Shown here in pieces: positions 16,480 to 24,997 of a stretch of 64,000 nt of DNA (the first letter of the stretch is position 1; each line of letters starts with the position of its first letter). The stretch is taken from positions 55,745 to 119,744 of the forward strand of contig NZ_BDQM01000011.1 of NCBI RefSeq assembly GCF_002207865.1. The letters run 5' to 3'. The notes under the pieces were generated by a model. The model ran no database searches, had not been told where the DNA came from, and saw nothing but the letters and a program-made list of their open reading frames with translations. Both the position numbers and the translations under genes were made by a program. Source of the stretch: Colwellia marinimaniae. GTDB lineage: Bacteria; Pseudomonadota; Gammaproteobacteria; Enterobacterales; Alteromonadaceae.

Positions 16480-16659
16480 TGAAAATCATGTAAATAGCGT
16501 TAAGTTGCCGTTAGTATAGAGCTGCAATAGCTGGCAACATATGGCTAAAGTGTCCAGTTTTTCCACTAAGGCAAAGTTATCGCTGTTTACCGCCCTTTAT
16601 TGTTACTTATTTTATCGCACTTAGCACAAGCTAATTAACATCTTATTATTAAGGCCTAT

Positions 16660-17289
16660 ATGAGTACTAAGTTATATTATCTCCATGACCCAATGTGTAG
16701 CTGGTGTTGGGGCTATCGTCCAGTTTGGCATGAGTTACAGAAAAATTTACCTACTGCAATTTCGGTGGAATATGTTGCTGGTGGTTTAGCCGCGGATTCA
16801 AATGAAGCTATGCCAATAGCGCAGCAAGACATGATCCAAAACCATTGGCGCACTATTACCAAGAAACTAGGCACCAGCTTTAATCATGATTTTTGGCGCG
16901 ATAATATAGCCAGGCGCTCAACCTATAACGCTTGTCGAGCGGCAATTGCTGCCCATAAGCAAGCTTGCCAAAAGACTATGATAGATGCCATTCAGCAAGG
17001 CTATTATTTACGGGCTTTAAACCCTGCTGATCTTGAGGTACTAATTGCTTTGGCAAAAGAGTTAAGCCAGCAACAATCTGTAAACCTAGATATTGCGCAA
17101 TTTACCCATGATATTAGCTCTGCGGAAACCGATAAAGAATTAGCTAGGCAAGTAAATTTAGCTAGACAGTTAAGCCAGCAGGGTTTTCCTGCCTTAGTGC
17201 TTGAAAGCAAGGGCATACGCCAACAAATACCTGTTGATTATCAAGATTATCGGTCAACGTTGGCAGATATTATGGGCAAGCTAAATTAG
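16660..17289 (+). CDS. DsbA-family thioredoxin-fold protein (FrnE-like)
   Basis: The product is 209 aa, cytosolic (no signal peptide). Active site C13-S-W-C16 in DPMCSWCWGYRPVW, as in COG3531/FrnE-type DsbA relatives, followed by the helical insertion typical of 2-hydroxychromene-isomerase/DsbA folds and a cis-Pro region at QGFPALVLE. Such proteins are predicted thiol-disulfide oxidoreductases or isomerases acting in the cytoplasm. AAGG lies just upstream of the ATG. A hairpin terminator follows at 17378-17405. Confidence 0.85.
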   Translation: MSTKLYYLHDPMCSWCWGYRPVWHELQKNLPTAISVEYVAGGLAADSNEAMPIAQQDMIQNHWRTITKKLGTSFNHDFWRDNIARRSTYNACRAAIAAHKQACQKTMIDAIQQGYYLRALNPADLEVLIALAKELSQQQSVNLDIAQFTHDISSAETDKELARQVNLARQLSQQGFPALVLESKGIRQQIPVDYQDYRSTLADIMGKLN

Positions 17290-17334
17290 CGAGGTAACCG
17301 TTACCATCATTACTAGAGCAAAGATTAATTTCAG

Positions 17335-17381
17335 CAATAAAAAAGCGATGGTGAACCGGGCTATTTACTGAACTTGGAGCT
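17335..17381 (+). repeat. Inverted repeat, left copy (pairs with 18355-18403)
   Basis: About 47 bp (CAATAAAAAAGCGATG...CGGGCTATTTACTGAAC..GGAGCT) that recurs in inverted orientation at 18355-18403. Together they bracket the DUF5677 gene in a 1,069-bp segment. Confidence 0.75.
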
Positions 17382-17405
17382 GATTCCTTCATGAATCAGC
17401 TTTTA
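17378..17405 (+). terminator. Terminator of the FrnE-like gene
   Basis: AGCTGATTC / GAATCAGCT stem with a TTT run, about 90 nt downstream of the stop codon. Confidence 0.65.
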
Positions 17406-17495
17406 TATTTATAACCTATTGAATTCATAGCCCTAAAAATAAGTGCAATAGCAACTAATCGTACAGTTAGTGCCGTAAATACAAGAACTACCTTA

Positions 17496-18215
17496 CTATT
17501 TAAAAGAATCTCGTAGAGAAACATAACTCTCAGTGTCAAAGTTTTTTTCTTCAAGTAGAGATATGAAGCTTTGAATACTCGCTCTAGCCGCTGTCGTTAC
17601 TAAGAATTTTATATAGGATTCATTGTGGTCTTTAATAGATGAGGCTTGTCCATTATCTGTAAGGTGGTTTTGTTTCAAGGCACTTATATTCCCATGAGTA
17701 TCCATACACAACCTGCCATATACAGCACGGTAAGCCCCCTCACTTTCTTTGCCATCAATCAAGTCATATTTTTTAAATTTATCATAGATACTTAATGTAT
17801 TGCCCTGTGAATGCTCACTAATTTTACTTAGCATTTTTTCACAGAACTCTTCATTCAAATGAATAAAGTAAGGACTATTCTTATTACGACTGTATGACTG
17901 ATAGAGTTTCTTTAGTTCGTTAGCTTCAGACCCAATTATATCATCTAGGTATGATTCATCATCCAGTAAGCAATGAAAATCCAACCATGTTTCAATTATG
18001 CTTCTTAAGACTATAGGAGCACTAACAAAACGCCTATTCTCAACTAAAAACATTAATTCATCACATAGTGAGTTTATGCGAACAAAAAGCAAAAGCAAAA
18101 ACCCGTCACGCTCTGTGGCATTCCAGAATCTATTTTTTCCATTTTGAGAAGTAGAAATAAACCTTTCTTTTTCTTCAGAATATCTATTCCACGCTTGCAA
18201 ATATTGGCTATTCAT
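17496..18215 (-). CDS. DUF5677 domain-containing protein
   Basis: The product is 239 aa, helical and cytosolic. The central segment FVRINSLCDELMFLVENRRFVSAPIVLRSIIETWLDFHCLLDD matches the DUF5677 core (R-S-x-x-E-x-W), and the later GRLCMDTHGNIS matches its conserved His region. DUF5677 proteins are of unknown function and occur sporadically, often in accessory islands. It is the only gene between the inverted repeats 17335-17381 and 18355-18403, and its codon use (more AGA, ATA and AAA) looks unlike the neighbours by eye. This suggests recent acquisition as a cassette. Confidence 0.75.
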   Translation of the reverse strand: MNSQYLQAWNRYSEEKERFISTSQNGKNRFWNATERDGFLLLLFVRINSLCDELMFLVENRRFVSAPIVLRSIIETWLDFHCLLDDESYLDDIIGSEANELKKLYQSYSRNKNSPYFIHLNEEFCEKMLSKISEHSQGNTLSIYDKFKKYDLIDGKESEGAYRAVYGRLCMDTHGNISALKQNHLTDNGQASSIKDHNESYIKFLVTTAARASIQSFISLLEEKNFDTESYVSLRDSFK

Positions 18216-18354
18216 TTAACAGTCCTATTGTAAAAGATTACTGCTAAGTCATTGTATTAAGTAAACTAATCGTAAGCAGTGTCATATTGTCGCATTTTTA
18301 AGTGCATGATAAATAATCATAAAATAAACTTGTAACCAAAAATGTTAGCTTTTT

Positions 18355-18403
18355 AGCTCCCAGTTCAGTAAATAGCCCGATGTAGAACATCGCTTTTTTA
18401 TTG
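18355..18403 (-). repeat. Inverted repeat, right copy (pairs with 17335-17381)
   Basis: Reverse complement of the left copy with a few mismatches and a 2-nt length difference. Inside it CGATGT/ACATCG plus six T residues (18378-18399) also forms a small terminator-like hairpin. Confidence 0.75.
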
Positions 18404-18437
18404 AGTATGACGCTCAATATTTTACTAGGGCAAAAAA

Positions 18438-20699
18438 CTACATTTGCCAAGCATAACTAAACTTAGTAAAGACAGAGCGCTCATCTCGGGTCAGTTGAGT
18501 TAAGCTATCATCTTGATAGCCACCATCGGAATAACCAAGGAAGAATAATGTTTGTGGGTTGATTTTATAGGAATAAATCAGCTGGCTGGAGAAAAACCTG
18601 TCTTGTGCATCGGGGCGGTCATCAGCATCTTTATCGCTATATAAAGCTACATCTCGGCTTATATCGGTATATTGCACCACAAGTTTTAGTTTACTGCGCA
18701 TACTAAACTGATAACTGAGCCTGATATCTGCTTGGTGTGCGGTAAATAACCGGCCATCATCAACATCTAGGTGAGAGTAATTATAGTTAATACTGGCATT
18801 GATATGTCGATTAACATCCCATTGGGTAAATGCTTCTATGTAAAGTACATCCCCTAATTGCGCATTGGCAAAATCAATTTGTGTACCAAATTTGAAAAAG
18901 GTACCAATATTGATATTTGCCACTGGCCTCATTTCAACAAAGATTTTAAATTGTGTTTCTTTAAAGTATTGCTCTTCATACAATCTTTCTCGGTGTACTA
19001 GGCCAAAGTTAGTAAAAAACTGTTTTGTCCCTTGCATGGTGCCATGTATCTCGTACTCTTCTTCAAGTACCTGACCGTCTTGGTCGTAGGTTTTATCCCA
19101 ATCGCCAAAATAGCCCCATTGCGTTAGGGCATCATTACTTTCACCGTAATAGGTACGGCGACCACCTAAGACTACTCGCTCGATATTACTGCGTGATTGA
19201 AAACCTAAATCGGCCCGAAAATCTTCGCTAATATTGGTGTAGCCGGCTTTTAAATTATAATCTCGGGTACCACGAGAATAATTCACCCTAAAAGCTGTAC
19301 CTGTTTGCTTTTCACTGACATCAAAGTCTTGCATCACTGCCGCGGTATTTTTAGTATCTGATTGGGCCACTTGGTACTGAATGTTATCATTTTGACTGAG
19401 CCAGTAGGTGCCATCAAATGACGCCAAGGTGTTGTGATAATTGTCAGATTGCCTGTGAGTCATCAAGACACCGACATTGTTACGCTCACCAACATCCATT
19501 TTATAACGTGCTATAGCGATATTAGATTTTTCATCTAAAGTAGCAATATTTGAGCCTTGATTACCAGGCATTAAAAAGGAGGTGTTATTGTCATCGGCTA
19601 ACATTAAGCCGTAACTGTGCTCACCGGTTTTCCCGGTTAACTTTAGCCCTACATCAGGATCAGCGATATTACGGGTATGGACAAAATTAAAATTAGTGGT
19701 ATCAAAGTATGAAGCACCATCTAAGAAAAAAGGCCTTTTTTCTGGGTAAAATAATGAATAAGTATTGTTAACATCCAGTTGACCGGCATCGGCTTCCACT
19801 TGGGAAAAATCAGGGTTTAACGTCGCATTTAGTACGATATCTTGCGTTAAGCCCCAACGAACATCTAAGCCAGGCTCTACTTCAATATCACCGTTTTGCC
19901 ACTCTCCGGGCAAGTCGGGTTTTTCATCTTTTCGTGATAAGGTAAGCGTTGGTGTTAATTGAAAGTTCTTACCTGGTTTAATGTGCTCAAAACCAATTAG
20001 TTGGTGAAACTGGCAGAGGTTACACTCTATATCGCGATCAAAGATATTGGTGGCCATTTGAATTTTGACATCACGGGGGTAATTTCGCAAACCGGTAATA
20101 TTCCAGACCAGTTTTTCATCGGAATCAGGGAAACGTAGCGCACTAAAAGGAATGCTCATTTCAACCACATAACCAAAGTCAGTAATTTGTCCGGCACTTT
20201 CCCATATAGCATCCCACGAACTATCCTCATCCCAACCATCAGTATCGTCCATACGAACATCGGCTTGTGCCCCTAAGGGGTTGACAAAAAACTCATAACC
20301 GCTGCGTTCATCGTTAAAGGTATCGATAATGATGGCGACGCTGTCATCAGCCCATAAGCTATCCCGGTCTCGCAAGGATGCTCTAATATTTTCAGGATTG
20401 GGATCGTAGGCGATAAAGGCAACGTTAAAAGAGCTGCCGTTTTCATAGAAGAACACCTCGGTTTTTACTGGCGAGGGTGTACCATCACCAGGACTCTTTT
20501 CATATTTTAATTCCATTTTTGTCGCCGTCTGCCACACGGCTTCGTCCATGCGGCCATCAACCTTGATAACGGCTTTATTGTGGGTTAATTGGTAACGTAT
20601 TCTCTCTGCTTGCTTGGCAGCAAGATTTAAGGGCAGAGTGGCAATAACAAGAAGTAATAGCGTGCGAGTCAATTTTTGGCTGTTTTTTATCAAGGACAT
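18438..20699 (-). CDS. DUF5916 protein with CBM9-like N-terminal domain
   Basis: The product is 753 aa. Signal peptide 1-28 (ending AAKQ). Residues about 30-230 are a CBM9-like sugar-binding fold (VDGRMDEAVWQTATKMELKYEKSPGDGTPSPVKTEVFFYE; WDEDSSWDAIWESAG). The rest matches DUF5916: NATLNPDFSQVEADAGQLDVNNTYSLFYPEKRPFFLDGASYF, followed by alternating aromatic strands to the C-terminal FSYAWQM. DUF5916 is predicted to be an outer-membrane beta-barrel common in marine bacteria, sometimes near proteases or polysaccharide loci. Alone here; long 5' region before the next gene. Confidence 0.85.
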   Translation of the reverse strand: MSLIKNSQKLTRTLLLLVIATLPLNLAAKQAERIRYQLTHNKAVIKVDGRMDEAVWQTATKMELKYEKSPGDGTPSPVKTEVFFYENGSSFNVAFIAYDPNPENIRASLRDRDSLWADDSVAIIIDTFNDERSGYEFFVNPLGAQADVRMDDTDGWDEDSSWDAIWESAGQITDFGYVVEMSIPFSALRFPDSDEKLVWNITGLRNYPRDVKIQMATNIFDRDIECNLCQFHQLIGFEHIKPGKNFQLTPTLTLSRKDEKPDLPGEWQNGDIEVEPGLDVRWGLTQDIVLNATLNPDFSQVEADAGQLDVNNTYSLFYPEKRPFFLDGASYFDTTNFNFVHTRNIADPDVGLKLTGKTGEHSYGLMLADDNNTSFLMPGNQGSNIATLDEKSNIAIARYKMDVGERNNVGVLMTHRQSDNYHNTLASFDGTYWLSQNDNIQYQVAQSDTKNTAAVMQDFDVSEKQTGTAFRVNYSRGTRDYNLKAGYTNISEDFRADLGFQSRSNIERVVLGGRRTYYGESNDALTQWGYFGDWDKTYDQDGQVLEEEYEIHGTMQGTKQFFTNFGLVHRERLYEEQYFKETQFKIFVEMRPVANINIGTFFKFGTQIDFANAQLGDVLYIEAFTQWDVNRHINASINYNYSHLDVDDGRLFTAHQADIRLSYQFSMRSKLKLVVQYTDISRDVALYSDKDADDRPDAQDRFFSSQLIYSYKINPQTLFFLGYSDGGYQDDSLTQLTRDERSVFTKFSYAWQM

Positions 20700-21061
20700 A
20701 GAGAAATATTAAATATTTATAAATTATTTTTATTAGGGTAATTGTCGCTTGAAAGTTTGAAAAGGTTTGTTTCCATATGTAACAAAAAGTAACTGACTGG
20801 TATTTTTTATGGGCAGTATTGCTGTATATACAACAAGGCTACGACTTGTCTCGTAGTCTCATCACTTTATTTTATTTCTTAGCACTAACAAAATGTCATA
20901 AATATTGACGATTTTTACTCATTTTTGCGGTAAATATTAATAAAATAGTAACTGTTTTAACTCTTTAAGCTGAACTTTACCTAACGGGCGTTATTGAGCA
21001 AGTGCTGTTTATAGCCGAGTTGGGGGGGCATTTAGTTTTATCTCTACCGCTCTCAGGTTCT
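20700..21061. other. Intergenic region, no gene seen
   Basis: A+T-rich. Only a small hairpin (CTACGA/TCGTAG near 20841-20858) is visible. It presumably holds the promoter of the DUF5916 gene. Confidence 0.5.
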
Positions 21062-22267
21062 TTAAAGTGTACTCTTAGTGCGCTTGGTTAAAGGTCTGCT
21101 AGACAAGTTTGCTACTTGGGACCAAAACTGGCTTGATATTTTACTGATGGTGTTTGATTCAGCGTTAATGAGTATGGCAAAACCTAGGTCTAAATCAGGT
21201 GCATAACCTATTTCCGCCCGAAAGCCTGCCACCCAACCGGAATGATAAATTATTTTCTGGCCTTTAAATTGGTATATGCGCCAGCCATAACCGTAATGTG
21301 CATCGGTTAAATACTCACGCCAATAGCGCCGACGTAAATCTTTTTTCGTTCTGATCCTCGGTGTGGTTATTTCTGTTAACAGCGCGGGTGATAATACCTC
21401 AGGTTTATGGCCTAAATTGGCGATTAACCATTTAGCTAAGTCAGTAATACTGGCATTAATACCGGCGGCAGGCGCTACTTTATAATAATCTGGGCTAACT
21501 TTTACCGTACGCCAGACATATTCGTTAATCTCACGACCTTGCTGGTCTTTTTTACCTGTTTTGACCCGTTTTCGAAGGATATGGGGCTTGGCCGTATTTA
21601 TCTGCTCTTTATAAACATCGATACCCACAGAGGCGTGCGTCATATTGAGCGGGGAAAATACGCGTTCTTGTAATAAACTGGCGTAGTCTTTATCTTGGCT
21701 AGCTTCAATCGCCCCTTGCAACATACTGTAGGCTATATTTTGGTAGCCATAACATTTTTCTGGCGGGCAAATCGGCGTAATGCGTTCAAATCGGCCGATA
21801 ATTTTTTCCATGTCCCAGTTTTCATGGAGTAGATTATCAAAGGCATTTGGCATCAAGCCCGTTGAATGACTTAACAGATGTTTGAGTTGTATTTTTTGTG
21901 CTGCGCCATCAGTGGCTAACACAAAGTTCGGTACATACTTGGTAATAGGATCTGACAGGCTTAATTTATGCTCTTGCGCCAGCATGGTGGTTAGTGTGGC
22001 GGCAAATGTTTTAGATACCGAAGCTAAACGAAAAACAGTATTGCTATCAATTTGATGGGACTTAGTTTTATCGGTATGACCAAAGCTTTCTATGGCAACA
22101 ATAGTATTGTTTTGTACTATGGCATAAGTACCGCCAGGAATACTATATTGCTTTAGTTGCTTACTTACTTGCAGTGAAAACTCATTATTGAACTGACTAA
22201 TATTAATAGCTGATGAGGACAAAGAAAAAAATATTGCTAGTAAAGTGCAGCTCATTCGAAAAAACAT
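21062..22267 (-). CDS. Serine hydrolase, class C beta-lactamase/penicillin-binding fold
   Basis: The product is 401 aa with a signal peptide (1-20). Motifs: S83-V-S-K86 (SxxK nucleophile) in FRLASVSKTFAATLT, Y175-Q-N177 (YxN) and HSG near the C-terminus (IYHSGWVAGFRAEIGYAPDLDLGFAILINAE). This is the Beta-lactamase (PF00144) family, which includes AmpC, D-aminopeptidases and esterases; activity on antibiotics cannot be inferred. A Lys/Arg-rich insert (residues about 228-245 and 310-325) distinguishes it. No ampR-like regulator nearby; monocistronic. Confidence 0.88.
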   Translation of the reverse strand: MFFRMSCTLLAIFFSLSSSAINISQFNNEFSLQVSKQLKQYSIPGGTYAIVQNNTIVAIESFGHTDKTKSHQIDSNTVFRLASVSKTFAATLTTMLAQEHKLSLSDPITKYVPNFVLATDGAAQKIQLKHLLSHSTGLMPNAFDNLLHENWDMEKIIGRFERITPICPPEKCYGYQNIAYSMLQGAIEASQDKDYASLLQERVFSPLNMTHASVGIDVYKEQINTAKPHILRKRVKTGKKDQQGREINEYVWRTVKVSPDYYKVAPAAGINASITDLAKWLIANLGHKPEVLSPALLTEITTPRIRTKKDLRRRYWREYLTDAHYGYGWRIYQFKGQKIIYHSGWVAGFRAEIGYAPDLDLGFAILINAESNTISKISSQFWSQVANLSSRPLTKRTKSTL

Positions 22268-22426
22268 AGATGGCTCTCAATATTAAAATGGCGCCAATTC
22301 TAGCCATTAAGCAGCCAAATAAAAAGGCTTTAATTTTACTGCCACTTGAGCGTTACGACAAAAGCATGATCAATAGTGGCAACTTCGCTATAATCAGCGC
22401 ATTCAATTAATGAGAAGCAATGACTT

Positions 22427-22783
22427 ATGAGCAATAATATACTGACCACCTTTTTGACTGAAGCAAAACCGACACAAGTGCTTTGGGCACTACAAGATAA
22501 AGCCAGTGAAGATTGGGTCGTCCTTGATTCGCCTAGCTTTGAAAACACCGAGGTGATGCCACTTTGGTCAAGTGCCGATTTAGCTCAGCAGCACTGTATT
22601 GATGAGTGGTGTAACTATGTTCCTTGTGAAATTTCCCTAGCAGATTGGTTTGAATTTTGGCTAGAAGACTTAAATAAAGATGGTGTTATTGTTGGTATTA
22701 ACTGGCAAGGTGATGAGGAATATTTGGAAATGGAATTAAGCGACTTTACTCAAGCGCTGGCTGAAATAGAGTCGTTAAAATAA
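22427..22783 (+). CDS. DUF2750 domain-containing protein
   Basis: The product is 118 aa, acidic, cytosolic. It matches DUF2750: VLWALQDKASEDWVVLDSPSFENTEVMPLWSSADLAQQHCIDEWCNYVPCEISLADWFEFWLEDLNKDGVIVGINW. Function unknown; widespread in gammaproteobacteria as a single gene. Divergent from the serine hydrolase. Confidence 0.85.
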   Translation: MSNNILTTFLTEAKPTQVLWALQDKASEDWVVLDSPSFENTEVMPLWSSADLAQQHCIDEWCNYVPCEISLADWFEFWLEDLNKDGVIVGINWQGDEEYLEMELSDFTQALAEIESLK

Positions 22784-23236
22784 ATAGCCCATGCAAGTAA
22801 AGTGATTAAACTGGCTGTTTTTAAACTTTATCTACTCAATAGTTTTACCACCACAGCTACTGGAACTTGGTAAAACTCTTTGAGATATTTTGTGCGTTCA
22901 AATAGGATTTTATTTGTTTTGTCACTTTACCCGGATTACTACATTATAATGAAAAACCACGTCTCATCACATAGACATGACCTAAGAAAATAGGGTCAGT
23001 ATTTGTTGAAAATATGGTCTTTTCAGTGTTATTCATCGGTTAGATAGTCCACTTATCTTGAGCATAGTTCGTTGTTTGCTTTCACTAGTATACCGTAACT
23101 TATTTGGTAAAGTCTTTGAGCCGTTATAGTTTAAGGGGGTAACACTTATTTAACTTTTAAGTGTAACATTCTTCAACTATTAATTATATTGCATGCAGTA
23201 TACAATACCTAGGTTGTAATTTTTAGGTATGCAAAC
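22784..23236. other. Intergenic region upstream of prepilin gene
   Basis: No gene seen. A TATACAAT -10-like element near 23200 could serve the prepilin gene; no clear terminator was found for the DUF2750 gene. Confidence 0.4.
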
Positions 23237-23797
23237 ATGAGAGCAAAAGGATTCACTTTAATTGAGTTAGTCACCGTCATTGTCATTCTTGGCATTTTGT
23301 CTGTTACTGCTTTACCCCGTTTTATGAATTTAAGCCAAGATGCTCACGATAGCGTTGCTCATGCTACCTTTGCTTCTTTTGAAAGTGCGGTGGATTTATA
23401 CCACAGTTGCTGGTTAGTCAAATCAGCAGCAGGTCATGTTAAAGATCTAAAGTGCTTTGGCGCTGGCGATATAGATGCCACTGTTACGGGCTTTCCTTTA
23501 GGACAAGATACCGAACTTTATGGTGATAATGGTCAACAGTTAACGGGAGATTTTTGTGCTGAGCTTTGGCAAGGATTACTCGAGCAAGACTTTAACATTG
23601 CTATGCATGCCGATAGTGCTTTTGGCGGCGAAAACGATATAGTTTACTGGTATATTGGTGGTGCAATATCCAATCCTGATACCCATTGTTACTTCAATTA
23701 TATCTCCGATAATCCCGCAAAAGGCCAAGAAAATTGGCAAATGCGTTATTACCCTGGTACGGGTGAAGTTACAGTAGGTAAAGCAACGCTAGGTTAA
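23237..23797 (+). CDS. Type IV pilin-like protein (MSHA/type II pseudopilin type)
   Basis: The product is 186 aa. N-terminal class III signal: MRAKG^FTLIELVTVIVILGILSVTALPRF, with prepilin peptidase cleavage after G5, methylated Phe+1 and Glu+5 present. The globular part has four Cys (SCWL, LKCF, DFCAEL, THCYF) that may pair. The size and the ALPRFMNLSQDAHDSV continuation resemble MSHA pilins (MshA/MshB) of marine gammaproteobacteria. No msh or gsp genes flank it, so it is an orphan minor pilin that would use pilus machinery encoded elsewhere. Confidence 0.85.
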   Translation: MRAKGFTLIELVTVIVILGILSVTALPRFMNLSQDAHDSVAHATFASFESAVDLYHSCWLVKSAAGHVKDLKCFGAGDIDATVTGFPLGQDTELYGDNGQQLTGDFCAELWQGLLEQDFNIAMHADSAFGGENDIVYWYIGGAISNPDTHCYFNYISDNPAKGQENWQMRYYPGTGEVTVGKATLG

Positions 23798-23945
23798 TCT
23801 TCATGGTGTTAGTGATACTAGTGTGCTAATAAATCTTCTTAGCTTAAGGCAAGGCCTCAGTGTTTTTTGCGAATGAGCCTTACGTATCCTTATTTCATCT
23901 TAACGCTATACTTATAACATTGTAATTCGTTTAAGGCAGCCACAA

Positions 23946-24902
23946 GTGCGTGTCCCCTCATTATTTTTACTTTTTTTTATTTCTTTCCATGCCTATTCTT
24001 TAGCAAAAGAAGCCATAGTTCTCCCGCTAAATGATTGGGCTAGTCAACGATTACTATCCAAAATAGTTGGCGATAAAATTGAACAATTAGGTTATCCGGT
24101 TGAGTATTTAGTTATCAGCTCTATCAATCAAATGGGAGCGTTAAGAAAGGGGCTGGTACATATACAAGTAGAAATATGGCAAACCTATGATGACGGTACC
24201 TTCGCTCAAGCGGTTAAAGCAGGCTATATAGAAGACCTTGGTTTGCATTCCGCTCTAGGTAGGGAAGATTGGTGGTACCCAGAGTATGTTGAGCAGTTGT
24301 GTCCTGGGTTACCTGCATGGCAAGCATTAAAAAAATGTGCTGAAATTTTTAGTGGTGATAGCCAGAGCTCGAAGGGCGTCTATTATACAGGACCATGGAA
24401 TTATCGCGATGCTGCCCTTATAAGGGCATTAGGGATGAATTTTACTATTGAACGGTTAGGCAATGCCGAACAGCTGTGGCAAAAATTGCGTCAAGCAGAA
24501 AAGGCTAAACAAGCGATAGTACTACTTAATTGGAGCCCTAACTGGATAGATGTGCGAATAAAAGGGCACTTTATTGAATTTCCTGAGTTTGAAAAAGCCT
24601 GTGAGCAAGACGCTTCATGGGGGGTCAACAAAGAGATGTATTTCGATTGCGGTAACCCCAAGGTTACTTATATCAAAAAAGCCGCTTGGCCAGGGCTTAA
24701 AAAGCGCTGGCCTTGTGTCTACCAACTGCTAAAAAAAGTTAATTTTACCACTGAGATGATTGCTGAAGCTTCGGCATTAAATGGCGCAGATAAAAAAACT
24801 GAGCAGCAAGCGATAACAGCATGGCTGACTAAATTTAGCGATCAAAGCCAAGACTGGTTAAGTTTTACTTGTCCTAAAAACTTGCTCGATAATTCCCCCT
24901 AA
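23946..24902 (+). CDS. Glycine betaine/choline-type ABC substrate-binding protein (OpuAC family), orphan
   Basis: Starts with GTG (MRVPSLFLLFF); 318 aa with signal peptide 1-20. Matches OpuAC/ProX: VLPLNDWASQRLLSKIVGDKIEQLGYPVEYL, VHIQVEIWQTYDDGTFAQAV, GVYYTGPWNYRDAALIRALGMNF, IVLLNWSPNWIDVRI. Several Trp residues could form the aromatic box that binds quaternary amines, but not all canonical positions can be confirmed by eye. No permease or ATPase gene lies nearby, unusual for this family, so it probably serves a system encoded elsewhere. Confidence 0.8.
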   Translation: MRVPSLFLLFFISFHAYSLAKEAIVLPLNDWASQRLLSKIVGDKIEQLGYPVEYLVISSINQMGALRKGLVHIQVEIWQTYDDGTFAQAVKAGYIEDLGLHSALGREDWWYPEYVEQLCPGLPAWQALKKCAEIFSGDSQSSKGVYYTGPWNYRDAALIRALGMNFTIERLGNAEQLWQKLRQAEKAKQAIVLLNWSPNWIDVRIKGHFIEFPEFEKACEQDASWGVNKEMYFDCGNPKVTYIKKAAWPGLKKRWPCVYQLLKKVNFTTEMIAEASALNGADKKTEQQAITAWLTKFSDQSQDWLSFTCPKNLLDNSP

Positions 24903-24997
24903 TCTTAGCTCTATTTTCTCAACTGGCTGTGCTTAATACTATTTATGTCTATATTTACCTCAGTTAACAATTAATAGCTAATAAGTGAGGGCATCCC

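Noticed and set aside
21062..22267. AmpC-type antibiotic resistance gene
   Set aside because: The SxxK/YxN/HSG motifs are shared by esterases and peptidases of the same fold; nothing in the sequence or context supports beta-lactam hydrolysis.
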